Positions 57,327 through 64,000 of a stretch of 64,000 bases of DNA are shown in pieces. A program made the position numbers and the translations under genes. This stretch comes from Pseudoxanthomonas suwonensis 11-1. Its GTDB lineage: Bacteria; Pseudomonadota; Gammaproteobacteria; Xanthomonadales; Xanthomonadaceae. Below the pieces are notes generated by a model. That model had not been told where the DNA came from and searched no databases. It was given only the letters and a program-made list of their open reading frames with translations. The stretch lies in the NCBI RefSeq assembly GCF_000185965.1, contig NC_014924.1, forward strand, positions 1,674,001 through 1,738,000, in the 5' to 3' direction. Numbering within the stretch: the first letter of the stretch is position 1; each line of letters begins with the position of its first letter.

Positions 57327-58367
57327 CTACCGCAACACCGGCTCCAGCAGCCGGAAGGTTCCCGCATCCGCGTCCATCTCCACCATCCCGCCCACCGGCA
57401 CGATGAACTGCTCGCGCAGGTGGCCGATCAGGGCGCCGCGGTAGGCGGGAATGCCCAGTGGGCGGATGTGGTCGTCGAGGACCTGCTCGATGCTCAGGGA
57501 GCCATGGCCTGCGCCGGGATCGCAGTCGGTGCATTGGCCGAAGATGAAACCGGCGATGCGGTCCAGCACCCCGGCCAGCTTGAGCGTGGTCAGCATGCGG
57601 TCCACCCGGTACGGCGCCTCTTCCACGTCCTCCAGGAACAGGATCGCGCCGTCGAACGCCGGCAGGTAGGGCGAGCCGGCCAGGCCGACCAGGACCGACA
57701 GGTTGCCGCCCAGCAGCGGCCCGCGGGCACGGCCACCGTGGATGGCCATGGTGCGGTTGCCACGCTGGACCAGCTCGTCCTCGTCCGGCACCGGGTTGCG
57801 GTACTCCAGCAGCTCGCGCTGCAGGAACAGGCGGCGGAACTGGTCGACCACGAAGCTGTTCCAGCTGCCGGCGCCGATCGGGCCGTGGAAGGTCACCAGC
57901 CCGGTCCTGGCCTGGATCGCGCAATGCAGCGCGGTAATGTCCGAATAGCCCAGCAGGACCTTGGGATTGCGCCGGATCAGGCCGTAGTCCAGCAGCGGCA
58001 GCAGGCGCGCCGCCCCGGCGCCACCGCGCACGCATACCACCGCCTTTACTTCCGGGTCGGCGAACATGCGATTGATGTCGCCGGCGCGTTCGGCATCGGT
58101 ACCGGCCAGGTGGCCACGGCGCGCGGCGTAGTGCTCTCCAGCACGGACCCTGAAGCCCAGCGCCTGCATCACCTCGGCGGCCAGCTGCAGCTTGAGGCTG
58201 TCGTCGGTGGCCGAGGACGGGCTGACCAGGCCGACCATGTCGCCGGGCCGCAGCGCCGGAGGCAGCAGCCGGGTGGGCGCGGGGCCCGCCGCAAGGGCAC
58301 GCCCCGCTCCGCCAAAGGCCAGCAGCGACGCCGCCATCGCGCCGCCCAGGAAGTCACGTCTGTACAT
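57327..58367 (-). CDS. LD-carboxypeptidase (S66, MccF/LdcA type)
   Basis: A 346-residue S66 serine peptidase. The N terminus MYRRDFLGGAMAASLLAFGG has a twin-arginine-like RRDF motif, so export by Tat is likely, though the pair is followed by DFLG as in many Tat signals of Xanthomonadaceae. Catalytic features: nucleophile Ser in VLLGYSDITALHCA, Glu in ILFLEDVEEAPYR, and His in IVPVGGMVEMD-adjacent C-terminal region (HLREQF). It should cleave tetrapeptides in peptidoglycan recycling or remodelling; a periplasmic location is unusual for cytoplasmic LdcA. Confidence 0.9.
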   Translation of the reverse strand: MYRRDFLGGAMAASLLAFGGAGRALAAGPAPTRLLPPALRPGDMVGLVSPSSATDDSLKLQLAAEVMQALGFRVRAGEHYAARRGHLAGTDAERAGDINRMFADPEVKAVVCVRGGAGAARLLPLLDYGLIRRNPKVLLGYSDITALHCAIQARTGLVTFHGPIGAGSWNSFVVDQFRRLFLQRELLEYRNPVPDEDELVQRGNRTMAIHGGRARGPLLGGNLSVLVGLAGSPYLPAFDGAILFLEDVEEAPYRVDRMLTTLKLAGVLDRIAGFIFGQCTDCDPGAGHGSLSIEQVLDDHIRPLGIPAYRGALIGHLREQFIVPVGGMVEMDADAGTFRLLEPVLR

Positions 58368-58504
58368 GCATTACCCCAGCCAGGCCAGTGGCGAGCCTAG
58401 CAACCGGCCATGGCCGCGGCCAGCATGGACCACGCCGTGCGCCGTCATTGTCGCCTACACGTGGGGCGGGCGAAGATTGGCGACCTCCTGCTCCAGGCTT
58501 GGCC

Positions 58505-59770
58505 ATGCCCCACCCTCGCAAGCGGCGCCGTTGGATGATCGCGACCGCCCTCGTCCTCCTGCTGGTGCTGCTGTCGTGGGCCATGGCCCGCTGGCGCGGT
58601 CCGGTGCTTCCGGGATACGAGGTCGCCGCCGGGCCGCTGGTGCAGAACGTGGTGGCCACCGGCCGGGTCGCGGCGCTGTCGCGGGTGCAGGTCGGCGCGG
58701 AGATCTCCGGCCTGGTGCTGGAACGCCGGGTAATGGAAGGCGACCGGGTCGAACCGGGCGACGTACTGGTGGTGCTGCGTGCGGTGGATATCGAAGCCCG
58801 CCGCAACGAGGCGCGGGCCGCGCTGGAAACCCTGCGCAAGGCCGACCGTCCCGACGCCCAGGCCCGCTACCGCCAGGCCCAGGCTGACCTCGCCCAGGCC
58901 GAGCGCGAGGCCCAGCGCCGGCGCGAACTCGGCGAGCGCCAGCTGGTGTCGCGCGAGAGCGTCGAGCAGGCCGCGCAGGCGGTGGTCGCGGCCCGTGCCG
59001 CGGCCGGGCAGGCGCGCGTGGCCGCCGAATCCGTGGCCAGCGGCGGCGCCCTGGAAGCGCAGGTGATCGAACGCCTGCGTGCCGCCGAGGCCGACCTGGA
59101 GCGTGCGGTGATCCGCTCCACCGTGGCCGGCACCGTGCTGGTCCGCCAGGTCGAACCCGGCGATGCCGTCACCCCCGGCCAGGTGCTGCTGGAGATCGCG
59201 GCCGACGCCCCGGGCGAGATCCTGCTGCCGCTGGACGAGAAGAACCTGTCCCTGCTCGAGGTCGGCCAGCCGGCCACCTGCGTCACCGACGCCTTCCCGG
59301 GCCGCCCGTTCGCCGCCACCGTCCACCACATCGCGCCGGGCATCGATCCGGCACGCGGCACCGTCGACGTGCGCCTGCGGATCGATCCGTCCGCCGATTT
59401 CGTCCGCCAGGACATGACCGTGACCGCGACCCTCCTTACCGGCCGTCGCGACAGCGCCCTGGCCGTTCCCAACGATGCCCTGCTCGGCAACGGCCCCGGC
59501 GCCAGCCGCGCCGAGGTGCTGCGCGTGCGCGGCGGGCGCGTGGAACGGGTGCCGGTGACGCTTGGCCTGCGCGGCCTGGCGATGACCGAGGTCAGCGTAG
59601 GCCTGGCCGAAGGCGACACGGTGCTGGCTGCCAGCACCCTGGATGACGGGGAACTGCCCGCGGACGGCGATCGCGTGCGCCTGCGCGTGCAGGCGATGCC
59701 CGCCGCCCGGCCGGCGGCCGCCAGCAGCGAGGACCAGGACCTGCCGGGCGCCATCCAGGGCGGCGGCTGA
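58505..59770 (+). CDS. HlyD/MacA-like periplasmic adaptor of an ABC exporter
   Basis: A 421-residue membrane-fusion protein. One N-terminal membrane anchor (MIATALVLLLVLLSWAMA) is followed by a barrel-lipoyl half (NVVATGRVAALSRVQVGAEI, GDRVEPGDVLVVL), a coiled-coil hairpin rich in Arg/Ala/Glu (AQAEREAQRRRELGERQLVS), the second lipoyl half (VLVRQVEPGDAVTPGQVL) and a beta-barrel. It is followed by the permease 3 bases after its stop, then the ATPase. Together they form a MacAB/Ykn-type exporter with a split permease and ATPase. Cargo is unknown. Confidence 0.92.
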   Translation: MPHPRKRRRWMIATALVLLLVLLSWAMARWRGPVLPGYEVAAGPLVQNVVATGRVAALSRVQVGAEISGLVLERRVMEGDRVEPGDVLVVLRAVDIEARRNEARAALETLRKADRPDAQARYRQAQADLAQAEREAQRRRELGERQLVSRESVEQAAQAVVAARAAAGQARVAAESVASGGALEAQVIERLRAAEADLERAVIRSTVAGTVLVRQVEPGDAVTPGQVLLEIAADAPGEILLPLDEKNLSLLEVGQPATCVTDAFPGRPFAATVHHIAPGIDPARGTVDVRLRIDPSADFVRQDMTVTATLLTGRRDSALAVPNDALLGNGPGASRAEVLRVRGGRVERVPVTLGLRGLAMTEVSVGLAEGDTVLAASTLDDGELPADGDRVRLRVQAMPAARPAAASSEDQDLPGAIQGGG

Positions 59771-59773
59771 GCC

Positions 59774-60976
59774 ATGTGGATCGAAGCCACCATCGCCATG
59801 CGCTTCCTGCGCCAGGGCCGCGCGCAGTCGCTGCTGATCCTGTGCGGCATCGCGGTGGGCGTGGCGGTGATCGTGTTCGTCACCGCGCTGATCTCCGGCC
59901 TGCAGCAGAACCTGATCGACCGCACGCTCGGCACCCAGGCCCACGTCCGGGTCGAGGCACCGCGCGAGGTGAACCTGCTCGCGCCGGCGCCGGCGGGCAC
60001 ACTGCAGCTGGTGCTGGAGGATCCACGCCCGCAGTCGCTGCGTCCGATCGACGACTGGCTGCAGGTGCGCGACGTGATCGAGCGCCTGCCCGAGGTCACC
60101 GCCGTGTCACCGATCGTGTCGGGGCCGGCATTCGGCCGCCGCGGTGACGCCACCGAGTCCGTGGCCCTGGTCGGCATCGACCTGGAGCGCTACATCCGGG
60201 TGATCCCGCTGGACGAGCACGTGGTCGAGGGCCGGCTCGAGGTCGGCTCGGGCAACGGCATGATCGGCAACAAGCTTGCTGAGGACCTGGGCCTGCGCAC
60301 CGGTGGCAAGCTGCGCCTGGATGCCGGCGACGGCCGCGAGGCGGTGATCAATGTCTCCGGCATCTTCGAGCTGGGCGTCAGTGAGCTGGACGCGCGATAC
60401 GTGTACCTGGACCTCAAGCAGGCGCAGGCGCTGCTGGGCCTGCCCGGCGGCGTCACCGTGATCGACGTGACCGTGGACGACGTGTTCGACGCCGACCGCA
60501 CCTCCGCGCGCATCCGCGGCCTCACCGGGCTGCAGGCCGAGAGCTGGATGGAGACCAACGCCCAGCTGATGAACGCGCTGACCTCGCAGAGCATGTCCAC
60601 CAACATGATCAGCTTCTTCGTCGCCATCTCGGTGGCGCTGGGCATCGCCAGCGTGCTGGCGGTGAGCGTGGCCCAGCGCACCCGCGAGATCGGCATCCTG
60701 CGCGCGATGGGCACGCGCCGGCGTCAGATGCTGCAGGTGTTCCTCGTCCAGGGCGCGGTACTGGGCCTGATCGGCTCGGCCATCGGCGCTTTCGCCGGCT
60801 GGGGTCTGGCGGTCTCGTTCAACTCGTTCGGCCCGAAGCTGTTCACCATCGACCTGCCGCCGAGCCTGGTGCCCGCGGCGATGGCGCTGGCCACCCTTGC
60901 CGGCATCGGCGCGGCCCTGGTCCCGGCCTGGCGCGCCTCGCGCCTGGATCCGGTGGAGGCGATCCGGCATGCCTGA
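59774..60976 (+). CDS. FtsX/MacB-family ABC transporter permease
   Basis: A 400-residue permease with an N-terminal TM (SLLILCGIAVGVAVIVFVTA), a large periplasmic MacB_PCD domain (about 45-265), and three C-terminal TMs (MISFFVAISVALGIASVLAV; VQGAVLGLIGSAIGAFAGWG; LVPAAMALATLAGIGAALVP) ending PAWRASRLDPVEAIRHA. This is the LolC/MacB mechanotransmission type. The ATPase gene overlaps it by 8 bases. Confidence 0.93.
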   Translation: MWIEATIAMRFLRQGRAQSLLILCGIAVGVAVIVFVTALISGLQQNLIDRTLGTQAHVRVEAPREVNLLAPAPAGTLQLVLEDPRPQSLRPIDDWLQVRDVIERLPEVTAVSPIVSGPAFGRRGDATESVALVGIDLERYIRVIPLDEHVVEGRLEVGSGNGMIGNKLAEDLGLRTGGKLRLDAGDGREAVINVSGIFELGVSELDARYVYLDLKQAQALLGLPGGVTVIDVTVDDVFDADRTSARIRGLTGLQAESWMETNAQLMNALTSQSMSTNMISFFVAISVALGIASVLAVSVAQRTREIGILRAMGTRRRQMLQVFLVQGAVLGLIGSAIGAFAGWGLAVSFNSFGPKLFTIDLPPSLVPAAMALATLAGIGAALVPAWRASRLDPVEAIRHA

Positions 60977-61673
60977 GTTGCGCGAGGTCCTGCGCCTGGA
61001 AGGGCTGCGCAAGTCCTACAACATCGGCCAGCCGAACGAGGTCGAGGTGCTGCACGGCATCGACCTGCGCCTGGACAGCGCCGACTTCGCGGCACTGGTA
61101 GGTCCCTCCGGTTCGGGCAAGAGCACCCTGCTCAACCTGGTCGGCCTGCTTGATTCGCCCACCGCAGGCGAGCTGTACCTCGGCGGCCAGCCGACCCGGG
61201 AGATGGACGACGAGGCACGCACCGCGCTGCGTGGCCGGCATATCGGCTTCGTGTTCCAGTTCCACCACCTGATCGGCGCGTTCACCGCGCTGGAGAACGT
61301 GCTGATGCCGTGGATGGTCGCCCACGGCAAGCCCGACCGTGAAATCCTGGACATCGCCCGCGGCCTGCTGGCGGACGTGGGCCTGGAGAAGTTCGCCGAC
61401 CGTCGCCCGGACCAGCTTTCCGGCGGCCAGCAGCAGCGCGTGGCGATCGCCCGTGCCCTGGTCACCCGCCCTTCCCTGCTGCTGGCCGACGAGCCCACCG
61501 GCAACCTCGATACGAAGACGGCAGCTTCGGTGTTCGAGCTGCTGCGTCGCTTCAACGAGCAGTTCGGCTGCGCGGTGCTGGTGGTGACCCACGACCCGCG
61601 CCTGGCCGAGACCTGCGACCGCACCATCACCCTGGTCGACGGCGCGGTGCAGTCCGACGAACGCCACGGTTGA
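60969..61673 (+). CDS. ABC transporter ATP-binding protein (LolD/MacB type)
   Basis: A 234-residue ATPase with Walker A GPSGSGKSTLLN, Q-loop IGFVFQFHHLIGAFTALENV, signature LSGGQQQRVAIARAL, Walker B LLADEPTGNLD and the switch His in VVTHDPRLAETCDR. LolD/MacB-type sequence fits the FtsX-like permease. The start at 60969 overlaps the permease end, so the two are translationally coupled. Confidence 0.95.
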   Translation: MPELREVLRLEGLRKSYNIGQPNEVEVLHGIDLRLDSADFAALVGPSGSGKSTLLNLVGLLDSPTAGELYLGGQPTREMDDEARTALRGRHIGFVFQFHHLIGAFTALENVLMPWMVAHGKPDREILDIARGLLADVGLEKFADRRPDQLSGGQQQRVAIARALVTRPSLLLADEPTGNLDTKTAASVFELLRRFNEQFGCAVLVVTHDPRLAETCDRTITLVDGAVQSDERHG

Positions 61674-61719
61674 TGGCCCGTCGTTCCCTTCTCCTGTCGG
61701 GAGCAGGGCGGTCAGCCAC

Positions 61720-61754
61720 GTAGCCCGGATAAGGCCGCAGGCCGCATCCGGGGG
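61720..61754 (+). repeat. GTAG-headed hairpin (REP/SMAG-like)
   Basis: GTAG, then CCCGGAT (61724-61730) pairing with ATCCGGG (61746-61752), with an inner GGCCGCAGGCCG. It belongs to the same family as 56983-57012 and 63185-63213 and lies in the gap before the sugar dehydrogenase. Confidence 0.75.
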
Positions 61755-61854
61755 CCCTTGCCCGAACAGAGCGGGTTCCACGAACGTCATTGACGCCCGC
61801 CCAAGGCTCCAGCAGTTACCGTGGCCGGCACGCTTCCATCGGCAAGGAGACACC

Positions 61855-63009
61855 ATGAAACCCACCGCGCTTTCCCTCGCGCTGGCCACGCTGCTGGCGA
61901 CCGGCGCCGCCGCCATCGTTCCGGCCCATGCCGCCGGCCAGGCGCAGGCCACCGTTGCCCCGGCGCCGTTCGAGGTCGTCGAAGTGCAGCGCTTCGAGGC
62001 CCCCTGGGCCATGACCTTCCTTCCGGATGGCCGCCTGCTGGTGACCGAGATGGCGGGCAGCCTGCGCCTGTTCGACCCGGCAAGCGGCAAGGTCGGCTCG
62101 GTCGCCGGCGTGCCCAAGGTGGCCCATGGCGGCCAGGGTGGCCTGGGCGACGTGGTGCTGCATCCACGCTTTGCCGACAACCAGCTGGTCTACATCAGCT
62201 ACAGCGAGGCCGGCGAAGGCGGTACCGCCGGCGCGGCCGTGGCCCGGGCGAAGCTGCTCCTGGACAAGGATGGCGGCGGCCAGCTCGACGGACTGCAGGT
62301 GATCTGGCGCCAGCAGCCCAAGGTCAGCGGCCAGGGCCACTTCGGCCAGCGCATCGCGTTCGACCGTGACGGCAAGCTGTGGATCAGCTCCAGCGAGCGC
62401 CAGAAGTTCGATCCGGCCCAGGACATGAAGGCCAACCTGGGCAAGATGATCCGCCTCAACGACGATGGCAGCGTGCCTTCCGACAACCCGTTCGTGGACC
62501 AGGGCGGCGTGGCCGCGCAGGTGTGGTCGCTGGGCCACCGCAACATCCTCGGCGTGGCCTTCGACGGCGAGGGCCGGCTGTGGGCGCACGAGATGGGGCC
62601 CAAGGGCGGCGACGAGCTCAACCTCATCGAACGTGGCGCCAACTACGGCTACCCCATCGTCTCCAACGGCGACCATTACGACGGCAAGCCGATCCCCGAC
62701 CACGACACCCGCCCGGAATTCCACGCCCCGGCAGTGAGCTGGAACCCGGTGATCTCGCCGGCCGGCTTCGTGATCTACAGCGGCGACCGTTATCCGGGCT
62801 GGACGGGCTCCGGCCTGATCGGCGGCCTGTCGTCCAAATCGCTGGTGCGGATCGCCTTCGATGGCACGAACGCGCGCGAGGCCGAACGCTACGACATGGG
62901 CCGCCGCATCCGCGAAGTCGAACAGGGCCCCGATGGCACCGTCTGGCTGCTGGAGGACGGCACCCGCGACGCCAAGGGCTGGCTGCTGCGCCTGGATCCG
63001 AAGAACTGA
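61855..63009 (+). CDS. Exported PQQ-dependent sugar dehydrogenase (Asd/YliI type)
   Basis: A 384-residue beta-propeller enzyme with a signal peptide (LSLALATLLATGAAAIVPAH). Family landmarks are PWAMTFLPDGRLLVTEMAG, GGLGDVVLHPRFADNQLVYI, HFGQRIAFDRDGKLWISSSE, WSLGHRNILGVAFDGEGRLW and GGDELNLIERGANYGYP. Soluble aldose sugar dehydrogenases of this group oxidise aldoses in the periplasm with PQQ and pass electrons to an acceptor. No PQQ biosynthesis genes are in the window. GGAGAC precedes the ATG. Confidence 0.93.
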   Translation: MKPTALSLALATLLATGAAAIVPAHAAGQAQATVAPAPFEVVEVQRFEAPWAMTFLPDGRLLVTEMAGSLRLFDPASGKVGSVAGVPKVAHGGQGGLGDVVLHPRFADNQLVYISYSEAGEGGTAGAAVARAKLLLDKDGGGQLDGLQVIWRQQPKVSGQGHFGQRIAFDRDGKLWISSSERQKFDPAQDMKANLGKMIRLNDDGSVPSDNPFVDQGGVAAQVWSLGHRNILGVAFDGEGRLWAHEMGPKGGDELNLIERGANYGYPIVSNGDHYDGKPIPDHDTRPEFHAPAVSWNPVISPAGFVIYSGDRYPGWTGSGLIGGLSSKSLVRIAFDGTNAREAERYDMGRRIREVEQGPDGTVWLLEDGTRDAKGWLLRLDPKN

Positions 63010-63158
63010 CCGGCTGCCCTCCCCCTTTAAAGCCCTTCCCCTATGGGTGAGACGGCATGGCACCGCGTGCCACTGGCGCGCATGCCGTCGAAAGCCCGCG
63101 TCGCTGACGCGGGCCGGGGCGCGGAGCGGGTTGGAGAGGGTCAATAGCTTGCATCCAT

Positions 63159-63184
63159 CCGAAACTGCACTCTGACCCCGGTTT
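63159..63184 (+). repeat. CCGAAA-n2-GCACTCTGACCCCGGTTT repeat, copy 1
   Basis: A 26-base sequence present again at 63281-63306 with two differences. The core GCACTCTGACCCCGGTTT recurs in many proteobacterial intergenic regions linked to REP/RAYT-type elements (recalled, not checked). Between the copies lie a GTAG hairpin and CCTCTC/GGGAGAGG stems. The gap 63010-63309 has no gene. Confidence 0.8.
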
Positions 63185-63213
63185 CCCGGGTGCGCTTCGC
63201 TTACCCGGGCTAC
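63185..63213 (-). repeat. GTAG-headed hairpin (REP/SMAG-like), inverted
   Basis: CCCGGGT (63185-63191) and ACCCGGG (63203-63209) enclose GCGCTTCGCTT, followed by CTAC, which is GTAG on the minus strand. It lies between the two 26-base direct repeats. Confidence 0.75.
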
Positions 63214-63280
63214 TAGGTTGATCCCTGGGCCCTAACCCCTCTCTCGGCAGGGAGGGGCCAGGGAGAGGATCGGCAGGGGG

Positions 63281-63306
63281 CCGAAATCGCACTCTGACCC
63301 CGGTTT
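63281..63306 (+). repeat. CCGAAA-n2-GCACTCTGACCCCGGTTT repeat, copy 2
   Basis: Second direct copy, ending in a run of T that lies just after the SDR stop on the opposite strand. It differs from copy 1 only at two adjacent bases. Confidence 0.8.
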
Positions 63307-63309
63307 TTT

Positions 63310-64000
63310 TCAGTCCTTGACCAGGCCGCCATCGACCACCAGGTTCTGCCCGGTCACCGCGCGCGACCAGGGCGAGGCGAAGAACAGCACCGCGTCGGCG
63401 AACTCGGCCGGCGTGGTGACCCGGCGCAGCGGGGTGCTGGCGGCGATCAGGTCGAACACCGCTTCCGGCGTGGCTGCGCTCGCGTCGGTGGTGCGCAGCA
63501 GGCCGCCGGAAACCATGTTCACCGTGATCTGGTCCGGGCCCAGGTCCACGGCCAGGGTGCGGGTCAGCGACAGCAATGCAGCCTTGGACGCGGTGTAGTC
63601 GTGGTACGGCACCACCGGGTTCTGGAACAGGTTGGTGCCGATGTTCACCACCCTGCCGTAGCCGGACTCGCGCATGCCTTCCAGCGTCGCCTGCACGGTA
63701 TTGAGCGCGCCGCGCACGCTGCCCTCGAACTGGGTGGCGAAGCGCTCCCAGCCGATCCGGTCCGCATGCGGCCGCGCATCGCCGTCGAAGGCGAAGTCGA
63801 CCAGCGCGTTGTTCACCACCACCGTGACCGGTGCATCGAAGTGCGCCCGCGCCCGGGCGACCATCGACGCGACCTGGGCCGGGTCGGTGACATCGGCCTG
63901 CGCGGCCAGCACGCGCTCCCCGCCGAACTCCTGCTGCAGCGCCAGCGCGGCCGCCTCGCTGCGGTGGTAGTTCACCACCACCCGCGCGCCCTGCCCCAGG
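63310..64000 (-). CDS. Short-chain dehydrogenase/reductase, 5'-truncated by the window
   Basis: At least 229 codons of a classical SDR; the start lies beyond the right edge, so the nucleotide-binding Gly motif is not seen. Visible parts are ARVVVNYHRSEAAALALQQE (the Asn-Tyr-His-Arg after beta2 favours NADP), QADVTDP, VVVNNALVDF (NNAG replaced by NNAL), NIGTNLFQNPVVPYHDYTAS with Tyr and the following Lys (TASKAALLSL), and the C-terminal TGQNLVVDGGLVKD. It resembles FabG-like 3-oxoacyl reductases of the short YdfG/SDR-o group. Substrate is unknown. Confidence 0.9.
   Translation of the reverse strand, partial: LGQGARVVVNYHRSEAAALALQQEFGGERVLAAQADVTDPAQVASMVARARAHFDAPVTVVVNNALVDFAFDGDARPHADRIGWERFATQFEGSVRGALNTVQATLEGMRESGYGRVVNIGTNLFQNPVVPYHDYTASKAALLSLTRTLAVDLGPDQITVNMVSGGLLRTTDASAATPEAVFDLIAASTPLRRVTTPAEFADAVLFFASPWSRAVTGQNLVVDGGLVKD

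Noticed and set aside
56983-63213. CRISPR array suspected from repeated hairpins
   Set aside because: Repeats are kilobases apart, in gaps between genes, without regular spacers or cas genes.

Overview
The window is high-GC bacterial chromosome, almost certainly from the Xanthomonadaceae/Lysobacteraceae (Xanthomonas, Stenotrophomonas, Pseudoxanthomonas or Luteimonas type). The evidence is protein content (flagellar cluster next to a GGDEF-EAL-REC regulator of the RavR architecture, TIGR03862-type flavoprotein, DUF4124 and DUF6164 proteins), GTAG-headed hairpin repeats, GATTCGG-type heptamer arrays, and a dif-like site whose XerC arm matches the Xanthomonas form. The species cannot be fixed from the sequence alone.

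Layout. 1-8100: flagellar rod/hook genes flgB-C-D-E-F-G-H-I on the minus strand, then cheV, and the divergent flgA and flgM-flgN. Promoters can be read directly: three near-perfect sigma-54 sites (before flgB, flgG and flgA) and sigma-28 sites (flgM, the chemoreceptor at 17-18 kb, probably cheV), giving a classical RpoN-then-FliA cascade. 8150-16048: a c-di-GMP/two-component signalling block with two histidine kinases, a GGDEF-EAL-REC protein with degenerate catalytic motifs, and an apparently active PAS-GGDEF-EAL protein. 16984-18174: cytoplasmic-signalling chemoreceptor. 18262-35676: mostly housekeeping genes (hflD, mnmA, nudJ, clpS-clpA, infA, aat, a FemAB-like GNAT protein, trxB, ftsK, lolA, rarA) and a secreted GH9 glycosidase.

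35.7-41.4 kb is an accessory island with visibly lower GC and different codon use. It holds a TnsB/TniA-like DDE transposase that lacks its C-terminal domain, a secreted protein made of two DUF6624-like repeats, a small secreted protein, a CDKN3-like phosphatase gene broken by two homopolymer frameshifts, a KfrA-like coiled-coil DNA-binding protein, and a 29-bp dif-like Xer site. This is the most interesting stretch of the window.

41.4-64 kb returns to core-like genes: an SDR/AraC divergent pair, an L,D-transpeptidase beside an Lpp-like lipoprotein, an amber-interrupted secreted protein, a tRNA-Ala/Glu/Ala cluster next to the tRNA-modifying trhO, an FKBP lipoprotein, a HI0933-type flavoprotein, thpR-ridA, tandem transglutaminase-TPR paralogues, S4 and MscS proteins, a copA-cueR copper operon with a perfect CueR operator, an LD-carboxypeptidase, an HlyD/permease/ATPase ABC export trio, a PQQ-type sugar dehydrogenase and, at the edge, a truncated SDR gene. 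Intergenic regions here carry GTAG hairpins and other short repeats.
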